Assembly: GCA_023666975.1 (NCBI GenBank)
Contig: JAMPAW010000027.1
Span: 1-32,009 of the forward strand
Source: Clostridium sp.
GTDB taxonomy: Bacteria > Bacillota_A > Clostridia > Lachnospirales > Lachnospiraceae
Length of the DNA stretch: 32,009 nucleotides
Reading direction: 5' to 3'
This document shows, in pieces, positions 6,939 to 14,849 of the stretch. How positions within the stretch are numbered: position 1 is the stretch's first letter; each line of letters starts with the position of its first letter. The notes below the pieces were generated by a model. It was not told the origin of the DNA. It did no database searches and was given only the letters and a program-made list of their open reading frames with translations. Made by a program: the position numbers and the translations under genes.

Positions 6939-7913
6939 ATGAAGCAAATCAAAAAAATTGCCGTTTTGACCAGCGGCGGGGATGCGCCGGGCATGAATTC
7001 CGCCGTCCGTGCGATTGTATTTAGTGCAATCCATTTTGGAATGGAAGTCGTCGGTATTCTGAGAGGATATGACGGGCTGATTGACTGGGAGACCATTCCT
7101 TTAGGCGCAGACGAGGTGCGGAATATCAATAACCGCGGCGGAACCATTCTCTTTACCAGCCGAAGCGGGCGTTTTTTGCAGCCGGAATACAGGGCAAAGG
7201 CAGCCCGCAATTTGAATGATCATCATGTTGATGCAGTCGTGGCCGTCGGCGGTGACGGAACTCTACGCGGAGCAATCGAATTTCAGAAAGAAGGAATCAA
7301 TATCATATGTATTCCGGGAACCATTGACCGTGACGTAGCCTGCACGGAATACACGCTGGGATTTGACACGGCCGCAAATACGGCTATGGAAGCGATTGAC
7401 CGGATTCGGGATTCCTCCGTTTCCCACGGCAGATGCAGTGTGGTAGAGGTCATGGGAAGAAAACGGGGATATATTGCCCTATGGGCCGGTATGGCGACCT
7501 CTGCGGATGCCATTGTCCTGCCGGAAAAATGGGACGGAAATTTTGATCATATAACGGATGCCATCAAGCGGCGGCATGCAGACGGCAGGAACAGTTATCT
7601 GGTCGTCGTTGCCGAAGGAGTCATTGATGCCCCGGAGCTTGCGGAAATCATTCAGCAAAAGACCGGAATTGAGTCCCGCGTATCCGTTCTCGGATACATT
7701 CAACGCGGCGGCCAGCCAACGGCCAAGGACCGCATGTACGGTTCCCTGATGGGCGCCTATGCGATTGAAATACTGAACCGTGGCAGGCAAAACCGTATCG
7801 TTGCCATCAAAAATGATGTATTGACTGATTTTGATATCACAGAGGCAGTGACACTGAAAAATAATACTTTGGATTCGTTCCAGTATGAGCTAAGCCTGCT
7901 CCTGTCCGAATAA
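6939..7913 (+). CDS. pfkA: ATP-type 6-phosphofructokinase, atypical active site
   Basis: Family role: phosphorylation of fructose 6-phosphate to fructose 1,6-bisphosphate, the committed step of glycolysis. The 324 residues match PfkA in length and order: TSGGDAPGMN (11-20), GGDGT (104-108), PGTID (126-130), SVVEVMGR, VVAEGV and the IQRGG segment. G107 and G127 are the residues of ATP-dependent enzymes; PPi-dependent ones have D and K. Three positions stand out against E. coli PfkA: the TIDND motif reads TIDRD (Asn to Arg, residue 131), the F6P-binding His of GHIQRGG is Tyr (253), and effector-site Arg25 is Phe (28). It may be a secondary or differently regulated isozyme, or act on another sugar phosphate. 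The start follows AAAGGAG by 8 bases. It is monocistronic, with its own promoter and terminator. Confidence 0.85.
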   Translation: MKQIKKIAVLTSGGDAPGMNSAVRAIVFSAIHFGMEVVGILRGYDGLIDWETIPLGADEVRNINNRGGTILFTSRSGRFLQPEYRAKAARNLNDHHVDAVVAVGGDGTLRGAIEFQKEGINIICIPGTIDRDVACTEYTLGFDTAANTAMEAIDRIRDSSVSHGRCSVVEVMGRKRGYIALWAGMATSADAIVLPEKWDGNFDHITDAIKRRHADGRNSYLVVVAEGVIDAPELAEIIQQKTGIESRVSVLGYIQRGGQPTAKDRMYGSLMGAYAIEILNRGRQNRIVAIKNDVLTDFDITEAVTLKNNTLDSFQYELSLLLSE

Positions 7914-7927
7914 CCGATACCGTAAAG

Positions 7928-7967
7928 AAAGACCTTCTGGCATCACCTACGCAGAAGGTCTTTTTTT
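7928..7967 (+). terminator. Rho-independent terminator of pfkA
   Basis: AAAGACCTTCTG (7928-7939) pairs with CAGAAGGTCTTT (7952-7963), a 12-bp stem with a 12-nt loop, and is followed by a run of T ending at 7967. Confidence 0.9.
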
Positions 7968-7984
7968 CGTGCTTTTAGCAAAAC

Positions 7985-8050
7985 ATGACAAAAGTCATAT
8001 GCCAAACAGGTCTTTTTTCACTACAGGAAACGGCATACTTCTGCTATGAT
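7985..8050 (+). promoter_or_regulatory. Candidate response-regulator operator and -10 box of the ABC efflux operon
   Basis: The inverted repeat ATGAC-AAAA-GTCAT (7985-7998) lies about 60 bases upstream of a TATGAT -10 box (8045-8050) that has no good -35 box. Palindromes of the ATGAC-N4-GTCAT type are seen from memory upstream of ABC transporter operons controlled by NarL/LuxR-type response regulators in Firmicutes. The position, centred near -65, fits an activator that replaces a weak -35. The regulator is presumably the one encoded at 12530-13168. Confidence 0.5.
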
Positions 8051-8112
8051 CATATTGATAGCTGCGAAATGACTATTTTCAAAATCAATATTACAGAACG
8101 GAAGGAAATCTC

Positions 8113-8874
8113 ATGGACGAAATCATTTTAAAGACAACAGATTTGACAAAAAAATACCAGAGCCGGGCCGTCGTGGACAGCCTGAATCTGGAGATTAAGC
8201 AAGGGGAAATTTTCGGCCTGCTGGGCCCAAACGGAGCCGGCAAAAGCACGACACTGAATATGGTTTGCTCGATTGTGCGGCCGACCACGGGACAGATTGA
8301 ATTATTTGGAAAAAATCCCTGGAAGCAGAAAAAGGAAGTCCTGCAAAAAATCGGATACATCCCACAGGAGCTGGCAATACACGGAAGCCTAAAGGCATGG
8401 GAAAACGTCGAGCTGTTTACTTCCCTTTACGGAATGAAAGGACAAGCGTTAAAAGAGGCTGTTAATGCATCTTTAGAATATGTGGGGCTTATCGAGCAAA
8501 AGCAGGAATTTGCAAAGAATTTTTCAGGCGGCATGAAAAGACGGCTCAATATTGCCTGCGCAATCGGACATCAGCCGGATTTATTGATTTTTGACGAGCC
8601 TACGGTCGGCATTGACCCGCAGTCGAGGAATTTTATTCTGGAAAAGATTAAAGAGTCCAACAAAAACGGTGCCACGGTGATTTACACGAGCCACTATATG
8701 GAGGAGGTTGAGGCGATTTGCAGCCGGATTGCCATTATGGATAACGGCAAAATCATTGCCTGCGGAACCGCTGACGAATTAAAGCGGCTTGTGACAAATG
8801 GCAGCAAGGAGATCACGCTGGAGGAAGTATTCTTAACCTTAACCGGAAAAAAACTGAGAGATTACGCAGAATAA
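8113..8874 (+). CDS. ABC transporter ATP-binding protein (DrrA/LnrL type)
   Basis: This 253-residue cytoplasmic ATPase powers the two ABC-2 permeases encoded directly downstream. It has a complete nucleotide-binding domain: Walker A GPNGAGKST (38-46), Q-loop near IGYIPQE, signature FSGGMKRR (137-144), Walker B LLIFDEPT (157-164) and the switch histidine in TSHYMEE. The C-terminal ~30 residues (TLEEVFLTLTGKKLRDY) are the usual tail of drug- and antibiotic-type exporters. The start follows AAGGAAA by about 6 bases. The ATPase, two permeases, histidine kinase and regulator make an operon like the LnrLMN-LnrJK linearmycin resistance set. That suggests export of, or resistance to, a membrane-active or peptide compound, but the substrate is unknown. 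Confidence 0.9.
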   Translation: MDEIILKTTDLTKKYQSRAVVDSLNLEIKQGEIFGLLGPNGAGKSTTLNMVCSIVRPTTGQIELFGKNPWKQKKEVLQKIGYIPQELAIHGSLKAWENVELFTSLYGMKGQALKEAVNASLEYVGLIEQKQEFAKNFSGGMKRRLNIACAIGHQPDLLIFDEPTVGIDPQSRNFILEKIKESNKNGATVIYTSHYMEEVEAICSRIAIMDNGKIIACGTADELKRLVTNGSKEITLEEVFLTLTGKKLRDYAE

Positions 8875-8897
8875 CAGGGAAAGCAGAGGATAAGAAA

Positions 8898-9977
8898 ATG
8901 ATTCGATATTTAATCAAAAATAATTTTAAGCTCATGCTTCGCAATAAGCTGATTCTTGCACTGATTTTTTTAGGGCCGGTTCTCGTCATCGCTATCCTGT
9001 CCAGTGCATTTTCTGAGCTGATGAAATCCTACGAGGGGGTAAAGGCATTTACAGCCGGCTATCGGATACAGGCCGAAAGCCGCTTTTATCCGTATATGGA
9101 TACGATAAAGGCGGCGGGCAAAGACGCCGGGATTACGCTTTTGGAATATCCGGAAGGGGAACCGAAAGAGGTAATGGAAAACAACGGGCTGTCCGGTTTT
9201 GTAGAATTTGAAACGGATACCTATACCGTATATGAAAGCAGCGACTTTAAAACCGAGGGGATTACACTGGAATACTTTCTAAACCGGGTAATGCGGGAAT
9301 CCGCACAAGCTGCGCTGTCCGCAGCGGAAGAAGAAGAAATTGAACTTCCGGTGGCAAAGATTCCATATATGCCGGCGGTAAGTGCAGTTGACTATTACGG
9401 GATTATTTACATTGTCTATTTTGCATGGTGCGGTTTCATCTGCACGGCAAATGTCCTCGGCAGCGAAAAGAAATACCAAATAGAGCGCAGGTATCAGGTC
9501 AGCGCCGTATCCGGCTGCAAAAGATACCTTGCAAAATGGATTCCGAACGTGCTTGCGATGTCAATCTGCCTTGCGCTTAGCACAATCATTACGGTTTGGC
9601 TGTTTGATATTCACTGGGGAAATCTTTTTCTATCCGCAGTGATCCTCTTTGCAACCATAATGGCAAGCTCGGCATTTGGCCTGATGTTCTACTATATGTT
9701 CAACAATCTGGCAATGACGGTAATTGCCGTTTTTACCAGCGTATGGTTTATGGGGTTTTTCGGCGGCAGCTTTGAAACCTATATGTACTCTGCATGGACT
9801 GACCCGGTCAAAAATTTATCCCCGATTTACCATATCAATCGGGCATTGGTGGAATTGTCCTGTATGGGACATAGCAGCTACACGAAAAGCGCTGTCATTT
9901 ATCTGTTCATCATTACGGCTGTCTGCTCTGCCATTGCAGTGATTGCGGACAGCATCAGAAAGAGAGGGCGGGCATGA
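8898..9977 (+). CDS. ABC-2 type transporter permease 1
   Basis: This 359-residue membrane protein has the ABC-2 layout: one N-terminal span (about 17-38), a large external loop (about 40-165), then five spans clustered in 168-355 (starting near YYGIIYIVYFAWCGF, WIPNVLAMSICLAL, LFLSAVILFATIMASS, NNLAMTVIAVF and SAVIYLFIITAVC). It should pair with the second permease as the membrane part of the exporter powered by the ATPase at 8113-8874. The start has AGAGGATAA 4-10 bases upstream. The gene begins 23 bases after the ATPase stop and overlaps the next permease by 4 bases, so its expression is coupled to that gene. Confidence 0.85.
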   Translation: MIRYLIKNNFKLMLRNKLILALIFLGPVLVIAILSSAFSELMKSYEGVKAFTAGYRIQAESRFYPYMDTIKAAGKDAGITLLEYPEGEPKEVMENNGLSGFVEFETDTYTVYESSDFKTEGITLEYFLNRVMRESAQAALSAAEEEEIELPVAKIPYMPAVSAVDYYGIIYIVYFAWCGFICTANVLGSEKKYQIERRYQVSAVSGCKRYLAKWIPNVLAMSICLALSTIITVWLFDIHWGNLFLSAVILFATIMASSAFGLMFYYMFNNLAMTVIAVFTSVWFMGFFGGSFETYMYSAWTDPVKNLSPIYHINRALVELSCMGHSSYTKSAVIYLFIITAVCSAIAVIADSIRKRGRA

Positions 9978-11239
9978 ATAAATTAATTACCTTACTGAAA
10001 ATGAATATGAAATTACTGCTTCGCAACAAAGGATTTCTATTCTTCCTTTGTGTTACGCCGATTGTGTCGGCTGTTATTTTGAATTTGAAAACCGAATCTG
10101 CCCTGTATGAAAATAAACGGGCAAAAACCGCAGTAATCGAGCTGGAACATGCCAACGACAAAGCCGTATATATCGGCGATACTACCACTTATATCCTGAA
10201 GGTATATGACGGCTGCGGCTCCGGGCTTTCGGAATATCTGCTGGAAAGCCTTGCGGCAACCGGAATGTTTTCCGTATGCCGATGTGATGTAAAAGACATG
10301 ACGGAGGAACAGGCTGCTTCGCAGGCCCAAAAAGATGCCTTTGACGACCGGGCAGGTGCTCTGCTTTATCTCAAGCCGGATTTTGACCATGCCGTTTTGG
10401 ACGAAAATTATCCGGAAGCATTTCAGGTGTACTCCGTATCAGATGACGAGCGTTTTGATCTGTTTGAAACGGAGCTGAAAGATGTCCTTGTAAAGCTGCG
10501 CGCTGCCGCAGCATATACAGGGGCCAACAGCGGCAAAATGCTCACGTTTATTCAGTCCGTTGACAAAGAAACTCCGCAAAAACAGGTTGTTACTTTAAGC
10601 GGAAAAGACGAAATTGCTTTAACCGATAAACAGATAAACCAAAAGTCCTTAATCGGGTACGCATTGGCGATTATTACGCTGGGATTTTTGTTTTGCGGTG
10701 TCTGCGTTGCCCATACGGTCATTGAGGAGCAGAATAATAAGGTCTATACACGGGCAATGCTGTCAACCTTGAGCCGGGCAGAATATTTTTTCTCGAAACT
10801 AATCGCCGCCTTTCTTGTATCACTTGTACAGACCTTGATTTTGGGGATTTGTATTTTCACGGTCAAGGGTATGGATTTCGGAATCAGTAAAGGTGTATTT
10901 TTATGGATTATTTTCTGTCTGGGGCTCATTTTTTGCACGGTAAGCCTGCTGTTTGGAATCCTGCTGGGCGATGTCATGAGTGCCAACTATGCCGTATTTG
11001 CCATATGGAGTATTTCCGCACTGCTCTCCGGCCTGTACTTTTCCCTGGATACGACCTCCACGACGATAAAAGCAGTCTCCTATCTTATGCCGCAGCGCTG
11101 GTTCTTAAAAGCGGCCGAGTTATTATTGGCAGGAGACAACGGAGCCTATTCTATGGTATTATATATAACAGCAGCATACTTAATCTTATGTATCAGCGTG
11201 GGAAGCGCAGGCTTGAAGCTTAAGCGCTGCGATACCTGA
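9974..11239 (+). CDS. ABC-2 type transporter permease 2
   Basis: This 421-residue permease has one N-terminal span (about 20-38, GFLFFLCVTPIVSAVIL), a long external domain (about 40-225), and five spans in the C-terminal half, beginning near SLIGYALAIITLGFLFCG and ending with MVLYITAAYLILCISV. The ATG sits in an ATGA overlap with the stop of permease 1, the usual sign of translational coupling and matched amounts of two subunits. The two permeases share the N-terminal LLRNK motif after the first amphipathic helix, which suggests descent from a duplication. The substrate is unknown. Confidence 0.85.
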   Translation: MNKLITLLKMNMKLLLRNKGFLFFLCVTPIVSAVILNLKTESALYENKRAKTAVIELEHANDKAVYIGDTTTYILKVYDGCGSGLSEYLLESLAATGMFSVCRCDVKDMTEEQAASQAQKDAFDDRAGALLYLKPDFDHAVLDENYPEAFQVYSVSDDERFDLFETELKDVLVKLRAAAAYTGANSGKMLTFIQSVDKETPQKQVVTLSGKDEIALTDKQINQKSLIGYALAIITLGFLFCGVCVAHTVIEEQNNKVYTRAMLSTLSRAEYFFSKLIAAFLVSLVQTLILGICIFTVKGMDFGISKGVFLWIIFCLGLIFCTVSLLFGILLGDVMSANYAVFAIWSISALLSGLYFSLDTTSTTIKAVSYLMPQRWFLKAAELLLAGDNGAYSMVLYITAAYLILCISVGSAGLKLKRCDT

Positions 11240-11262
11240 GCATTTCGGAAAGAGAGCAGAAC

Positions 11263-12390
11263 ATGACAGAGCAGCTTCGGGAAAATTACTTTTTGGCCGT
11301 CCGAATCGGTTTATTACTGGTTCTGGAAATCTATATTGTATTATCGCAGCTTATACTGGAAGGGGCATCCGCCAGGGTGCTCCTGCTTCTGGCATTGTTT
11401 GTCGGTGCGATGACCGGCAAGGAGCTGGCGGGCAAAAAACTCCGGCCGTTTTTCTTCGCTTTGTCGGTTCTGCTATGGTGCATTATGTTTATGGCACTGG
11501 GAAGGGAATTTCTGCTGCTGGGGATTTACCTGTGCTATGAGGGAATCACCTATAAAAAACCGGAAATGCTATGGTATTTTCTGCCGCTGGCGATTGCATG
11601 TGTTCCGAGCGGTATCCATATTCCGATTCAGTTACTGCTTACCCTTTTTTTAGCCGTCATTTATATCCAGCACGATTTTGTGATTGAATCCTATCGGCGG
11701 CAGGCAAGGGAAGATACGCTTACCGAGCAGCACCTGAAACATAATATGCACGAAAAAGAGCATGAAATGCAGGAGGCACTGCAAAAGAGTTTATGGCGGG
11801 CAGAGAACCAGATTTTAGAGGAGCGGATGCAGCTTTCGCAAACCTTGCACGACAAACTTGGACATAGCATCAACGGTTCCGTCTATCAGTTGGAGGCGAT
11901 AAAGGTGATTATGGAAAAGGAGCCGGAAACCGCCCGGAAAATGATACAGGCTGTTATCGACCAGCTTCGAACCGGCATGGACGAAATCCGGGCAATTTTG
12001 CGCAAGGAACGTCCGGAAAAATATAAACTCGCACTTTTACAATTAGAAAAGCTCTGCGAGGAATGCCGACAAAAGGGTGTCGAGGCAGTACTGGTGACCG
12101 AAGGCGATTTATCCGCAGTGCCGGAAAAATATTTGGAAATCATACTCGATAATGCGTATGAGGCCGTCTCCAATTCCCTGAAATACGCAAATTGTACAAG
12201 AATTGACATGAAAATTCATGTGATGAACCAAATCATTCGGTGCAGCATTGCCGATAACGGAGTCGGCTGCGCCAGGATCACAGACGGCATGGGAATCTCA
12301 GGAATGCGGCATAGAATGCGGGACGTCAACGGGATTTTGAATTTTGAAGGCGAAACCGGATTTACCATTAATATGCTGCTGCCGCTGTAG
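11263..12390 (+). CDS. NarL-type sensor histidine kinase (HisKA_3) without an external sensor domain
   Basis: This 375-residue membrane kinase has about six hydrophobic segments packed into residues 10-145 with very short loops, then a coiled-coil linker (about 145-190). The HisKA_3 dimerisation domain carries phospho-accepting H196 in LHDKLGHS. The HATPase domain has N-box EAVSNSLKYAN, G1 DNGVG and G2 GMGISGM. The lack of an external sensing domain is typical of LnrJ/LiaS-like intramembrane-sensing kinases, which often respond to the adjacent transporter or to membrane damage. It starts 23 bases after permease 2 and is followed, after 139 bases with a hairpin, by its likely partner regulator. 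Confidence 0.9.
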   Translation: MTEQLRENYFLAVRIGLLLVLEIYIVLSQLILEGASARVLLLLALFVGAMTGKELAGKKLRPFFFALSVLLWCIMFMALGREFLLLGIYLCYEGITYKKPEMLWYFLPLAIACVPSGIHIPIQLLLTLFLAVIYIQHDFVIESYRRQAREDTLTEQHLKHNMHEKEHEMQEALQKSLWRAENQILEERMQLSQTLHDKLGHSINGSVYQLEAIKVIMEKEPETARKMIQAVIDQLRTGMDEIRAILRKERPEKYKLALLQLEKLCEECRQKGVEAVLVTEGDLSAVPEKYLEIILDNAYEAVSNSLKYANCTRIDMKIHVMNQIIRCSIADNGVGCARITDGMGISGMRHRMRDVNGILNFEGETGFTINMLLPL

Positions 12391-12413
12391 AGGACGTTTG
12401 CTGTTCAAGAGGG

Positions 12414-12446
12414 GCCGGTCAACAAAAGAATGTTTGAACAACCGGC
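12414..12446 (+). other. Stem-loop in the kinase-regulator intergenic region
   Basis: GCCGGT (12414-12419) pairs with ACCGGC (12441-12446), and the inner TCAACA can pair with TGTTTGA, giving a long imperfect hairpin. No T-run follows, so it is not an intrinsic terminator. It may be an mRNA processing or stability element that sets regulator level relative to kinase and transporter. Confidence 0.3.
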
Positions 12447-12529
12447 GCAGCCACGCATAGGCAGATGGATTTCACGGGGCAGGCAGTATCACGGATATCG
12501 GATTGCCATTAAGGACAGGGGGAATATAT

Positions 12530-13168
12530 ATGGAAAAAATTAAAGTGATTATCGCAGATGACAGTGATTTTGTCCGCGACGGCATGCGGATTATTCTGGA
12601 GGTAGATGACGATTTTGAAGTGCTGGGATGCGCCGCGAACGGGGAAGAGGCGATTGCACTCGCAAAAGCAACGCCTCCTGACGTATTTCTTATGGATATC
12701 CAGATGCCGGATATGGACGGCATTGAGGCGACAAAACAGATCACGGAACACGGGCTTGGCAAAGTGCTGATTCTCACGACCTTTGATGATGACGAGCTGG
12801 TTCGTCAGGCACTTTACTACGGTGCAAAAGGGTATCTGATTAAAAACCATACCCCCGAGCATTTGAAACAGACGATAAAGTCGGTCTACTACGGCACAGG
12901 GGTAATGGAGGAAAATATCCTCGAACAGCTTGCCAAAAATACAGAGATGAAAACGACGGGATTTTGTGCGGACGGATATTCCCCCCGCGAGTTGGAAATC
13001 ATACAGGCGGTTGCCGAGGGGCTTTCCAACCGCGAGATCGCCAGTAAACTTTTTATCGGGGAAGGCACGGTGAAAAACTATATCACCTCGATTCTGGCAA
13101 AGGAAAACCTGTCGCACAGAACTGCGCTTGCCGTGTACTATCTGACTGGAAAGAAGCAGGGGGAATGA
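12530..13168 (+). CDS. NarL/LuxR-family response regulator
   Basis: This 212-residue cytoplasmic transcription factor has a receiver domain (1-120) with the acidic pair D10/D11, phospho-acceptor D56 in FLMDIQMPDMDG, and conserved T/K positions in ILTTFDDD and KGYLIK. The C-terminal LuxR-type helix-turn-helix (about 148-205) contains YSPRELEIIQAVAEGLSNRE and GEGTVKNYITS. It is the natural partner of the kinase at 11263-12390 and probably binds the ATGAC-N4-GTCAT repeat ahead of the ATPase gene. The ATG at 12530 has GGGGGAA 6 bases upstream; an in-frame ATG at 12503 would add nine unconserved residues. No intrinsic terminator was found directly after the stop. Confidence 0.9.
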   Translation: MEKIKVIIADDSDFVRDGMRIILEVDDDFEVLGCAANGEEAIALAKATPPDVFLMDIQMPDMDGIEATKQITEHGLGKVLILTTFDDDELVRQALYYGAKGYLIKNHTPEHLKQTIKSVYYGTGVMEENILEQLAKNTEMKTTGFCADGYSPRELEIIQAVAEGLSNREIASKLFIGEGTVKNYITSILAKENLSHRTALAVYYLTGKKQGE

Positions 13169-13223
13169 ACGGGAATGCCGTTATACCCTCCTGCTTTTAC
13201 TATATAGTATTTCTCTTTTTATT

Positions 13224-13384
13224 TTACTCACGTTCCCTTAACCAGCTTAAACCTGCTAAACCGTCAATTTCCGGCCCGCCATGCTCCGGAATATATGGCA
13301 GGCAGTTTTCATACAGCTCTTCTGCCCCCAGATTATAATTTGTAATCGCATAGCAGCCTGCCACTTTCAGCAAATCTACGATAT
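13224..13384 (-). pseudogene. C-terminal remnant of an unidentified gene
   Basis: On the minus strand an open frame of about 52 codons ends at TAA 13224-13226 and reads like real protein (for example LGAEELYENCLPYIPEHGG, then IDGLAGLSWLRERE). It has no ATG and no ribosome site. An in-frame stop lies just upstream, where the frame enters the end of the antitoxin gene at 13376. I read it as the tail of a gene truncated when the toxin-antitoxin pair was inserted. The parent gene is not recognised. Confidence 0.4.
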
Positions 13385-14386
13385 TTTATTTAACATATCA
13401 TAAATGTATTTATTCAGGCCTTCCTCAGAGCTGATATCATACTTTGCATTAATCATCTCATAATAAACCTTGATACTATCCTTTGTAAGAAGCTCGGTGG
13501 ACGGAATCTGATCACCGTATCCCTTTCTAGCATTTTTCCACGGTGCCTCATTGTGCGTGACTCGTTCTAAAACCTTGCCGCCATATAATCCAAAGGTATT
13601 TACCACCAAATCAATAACCTTCCTCTCTTCCTCCGTCAACTCGTCTTCTTTCCCTTTAAGGACAGCAAATCTGGCATCATCAATCGGATTATATTTAAAA
13701 TCCCTAAACAAGTTATACACAGCAGGATATACCGGCCCATGAACCCATGCTGCACAATCCTCGATAAACATAGGCTGACCATATAATGCCTGATAAACAC
13801 CCTGAATGAAATAAAGAAGCTTCTGAAGCATCAGCGGTGTAACTTCCTTTAGGCTTTCAAATACATAGGAAATCACCCGCAGCATCTTTTCAGACACGGA
13901 AAAGAGATTTTCCAGCTGCATCGCCGCAGTCATTGCCTTATGATATGCCGTATCAGCAATCTTATCTCTGTTTTCGATGAGAAGCCTCTTCATATATGCC
14001 GGAGAGGACAATGCCGCACGCATAACATCGGAGTATTCCTTAGACGGAATCTGTCCCGCCAGATATCTGGTAATGGTCACCTCGCCAAATCCTAGCGCAA
14101 GCGACAACGGGGCTTTGCCAATTTTATATATTTTCATCAGCTTTTCTATGTCCTCTATAGTAACGATACCTTCTTCCTCACGGTACTGCTCATCAATCTC
14201 ACCGACATTTTTGTCGATAAGCCCCGGAATACTCATTTCTTCACCACACTCTGCGCAGACGGCAACTGTAATATTAAAAAAATATTGCTTTTCCTTAATC
14301 ATTTTCACAATCGGTCTCTGTTGCAAAATATATTCCGTGTCCTTCCTACATGCTATACAGAAATCCTTTCTTGCTTTTTCCGTCAT
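13376..14386 (-). CDS. Antitoxin with MqsA-like zinc finger and HTH fused to a Panacea/SocA (DUF4065) domain
   Basis: This 336-residue protein has three parts. Residues 8-50 hold a zinc finger with pairs CIAC (10-13) and CAEC (44-47), as in MqsA. Residues about 72-125 are a helix-turn-helix region (IGKAPLSLALGFGEVTITRYL, on to IPSKEY). Residues about 165-336 are a Panacea (PanA/DUF4065, SocA-like) domain, recognisable by TPLMLQKLLYFIQG and WVHGPVYPAVYNLF. Panacea domains are known to neutralise many unrelated toxins, while HTH parts usually repress their own operon. The start follows AGGAGG by 8 bases. It lies 27 bases after the toxin-like gene and shares its promoter. MqsA antitoxins normally lack the Panacea part, so this is a composite. 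Confidence 0.75.
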   Translation of the reverse strand: MTEKARKDFCIACRKDTEYILQQRPIVKMIKEKQYFFNITVAVCAECGEEMSIPGLIDKNVGEIDEQYREEEGIVTIEDIEKLMKIYKIGKAPLSLALGFGEVTITRYLAGQIPSKEYSDVMRAALSSPAYMKRLLIENRDKIADTAYHKAMTAAMQLENLFSVSEKMLRVISYVFESLKEVTPLMLQKLLYFIQGVYQALYGQPMFIEDCAAWVHGPVYPAVYNLFRDFKYNPIDDARFAVLKGKEDELTEEERKVIDLVVNTFGLYGGKVLERVTHNEAPWKNARKGYGDQIPSTELLTKDSIKVYYEMINAKYDISSEEGLNKYIYDMLNKIS

Positions 14387-14413
14387 TTTATTTTCCTCCT
14401 GTTTTCCATTAAC

Positions 14414-14800
14414 TCATTTAAAATAATATTGTAGTGGATATCTCTGCTCGTGAAATGAAATTACAATAACAAAACGATTTCCCAGCTTGTTAAACTTAAT
14501 ATACAGGGAAACCGTCTTCTCCTTTGTACCGCTCCTTTCCAACAGTGCTACGTCCTTGCCAAAAACGTATAACAACTCATGTTCATAGCCTTTATGCTCA
14601 TTTCTTAGTACTTCTGAAAAATCTGTTACGGTAAGACTTAATAGAATTTCTTTTGCTTTCGCTTCATCAATTATATAATTTAAGAACAAATCTAAATTGT
14701 CCTGACGCTGATTATTCCGCTCAATTCGATATCTGCAATGTACTATGGCATCCTTTACCTCCGCAAGATATGCCTCAATATCCTGTAACGTTATATCCAA
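14414..14800 (-). CDS. MqsR-like candidate toxin (RelE/MqsR-fold mRNA interferase)
   Basis: This is a 128-residue protein without signal or membrane segment. The C-terminal ~70 residues follow the MqsR pattern: a hydrophobic turn with L..LTVTDFSEVLRN, then DELLYVF-like HELLYVFGK, then VSLYIKFNKL and the final strand VIVISFHE. Family knowledge: MqsR is a ribosome-independent RNase that is held inactive by MqsA. The N-terminal ~45 residues are longer than in E. coli MqsR. The start is TTG 14800, 8 bases after GGAGG. An in-frame ATG at 14878 lies inside the -35 box of the promoter and the ATG at 14848 lies between the -10 box and the likely start of transcription, so neither is usable. Gene order (toxin first, antitoxin second) is that of mqsRA. 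Assignment is by motif reading only. Confidence 0.6.
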   Translation of the reverse strand: MDITLQDIEAYLAEVKDAIVHCRYRIERNNQRQDNLDLFLNYIIDEAKAKEILLSLTVTDFSEVLRNEHKGYEHELLYVFGKDVALLERSGTKEKTVSLYIKFNKLGNRFVIVISFHEQRYPLQYYFK

Positions 14801-14849
14801 TAAATTATCCTCCGTATTTATGATAGGATTTCTGATTTTTTCTATCATT

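Noticed and set aside
12509..13117. 202-codon open frame on the minus strand opposite the response regulator
   Set aside because: It is a shadow of the regulator reading frame; it has no ribosome site and no protein-like motif.
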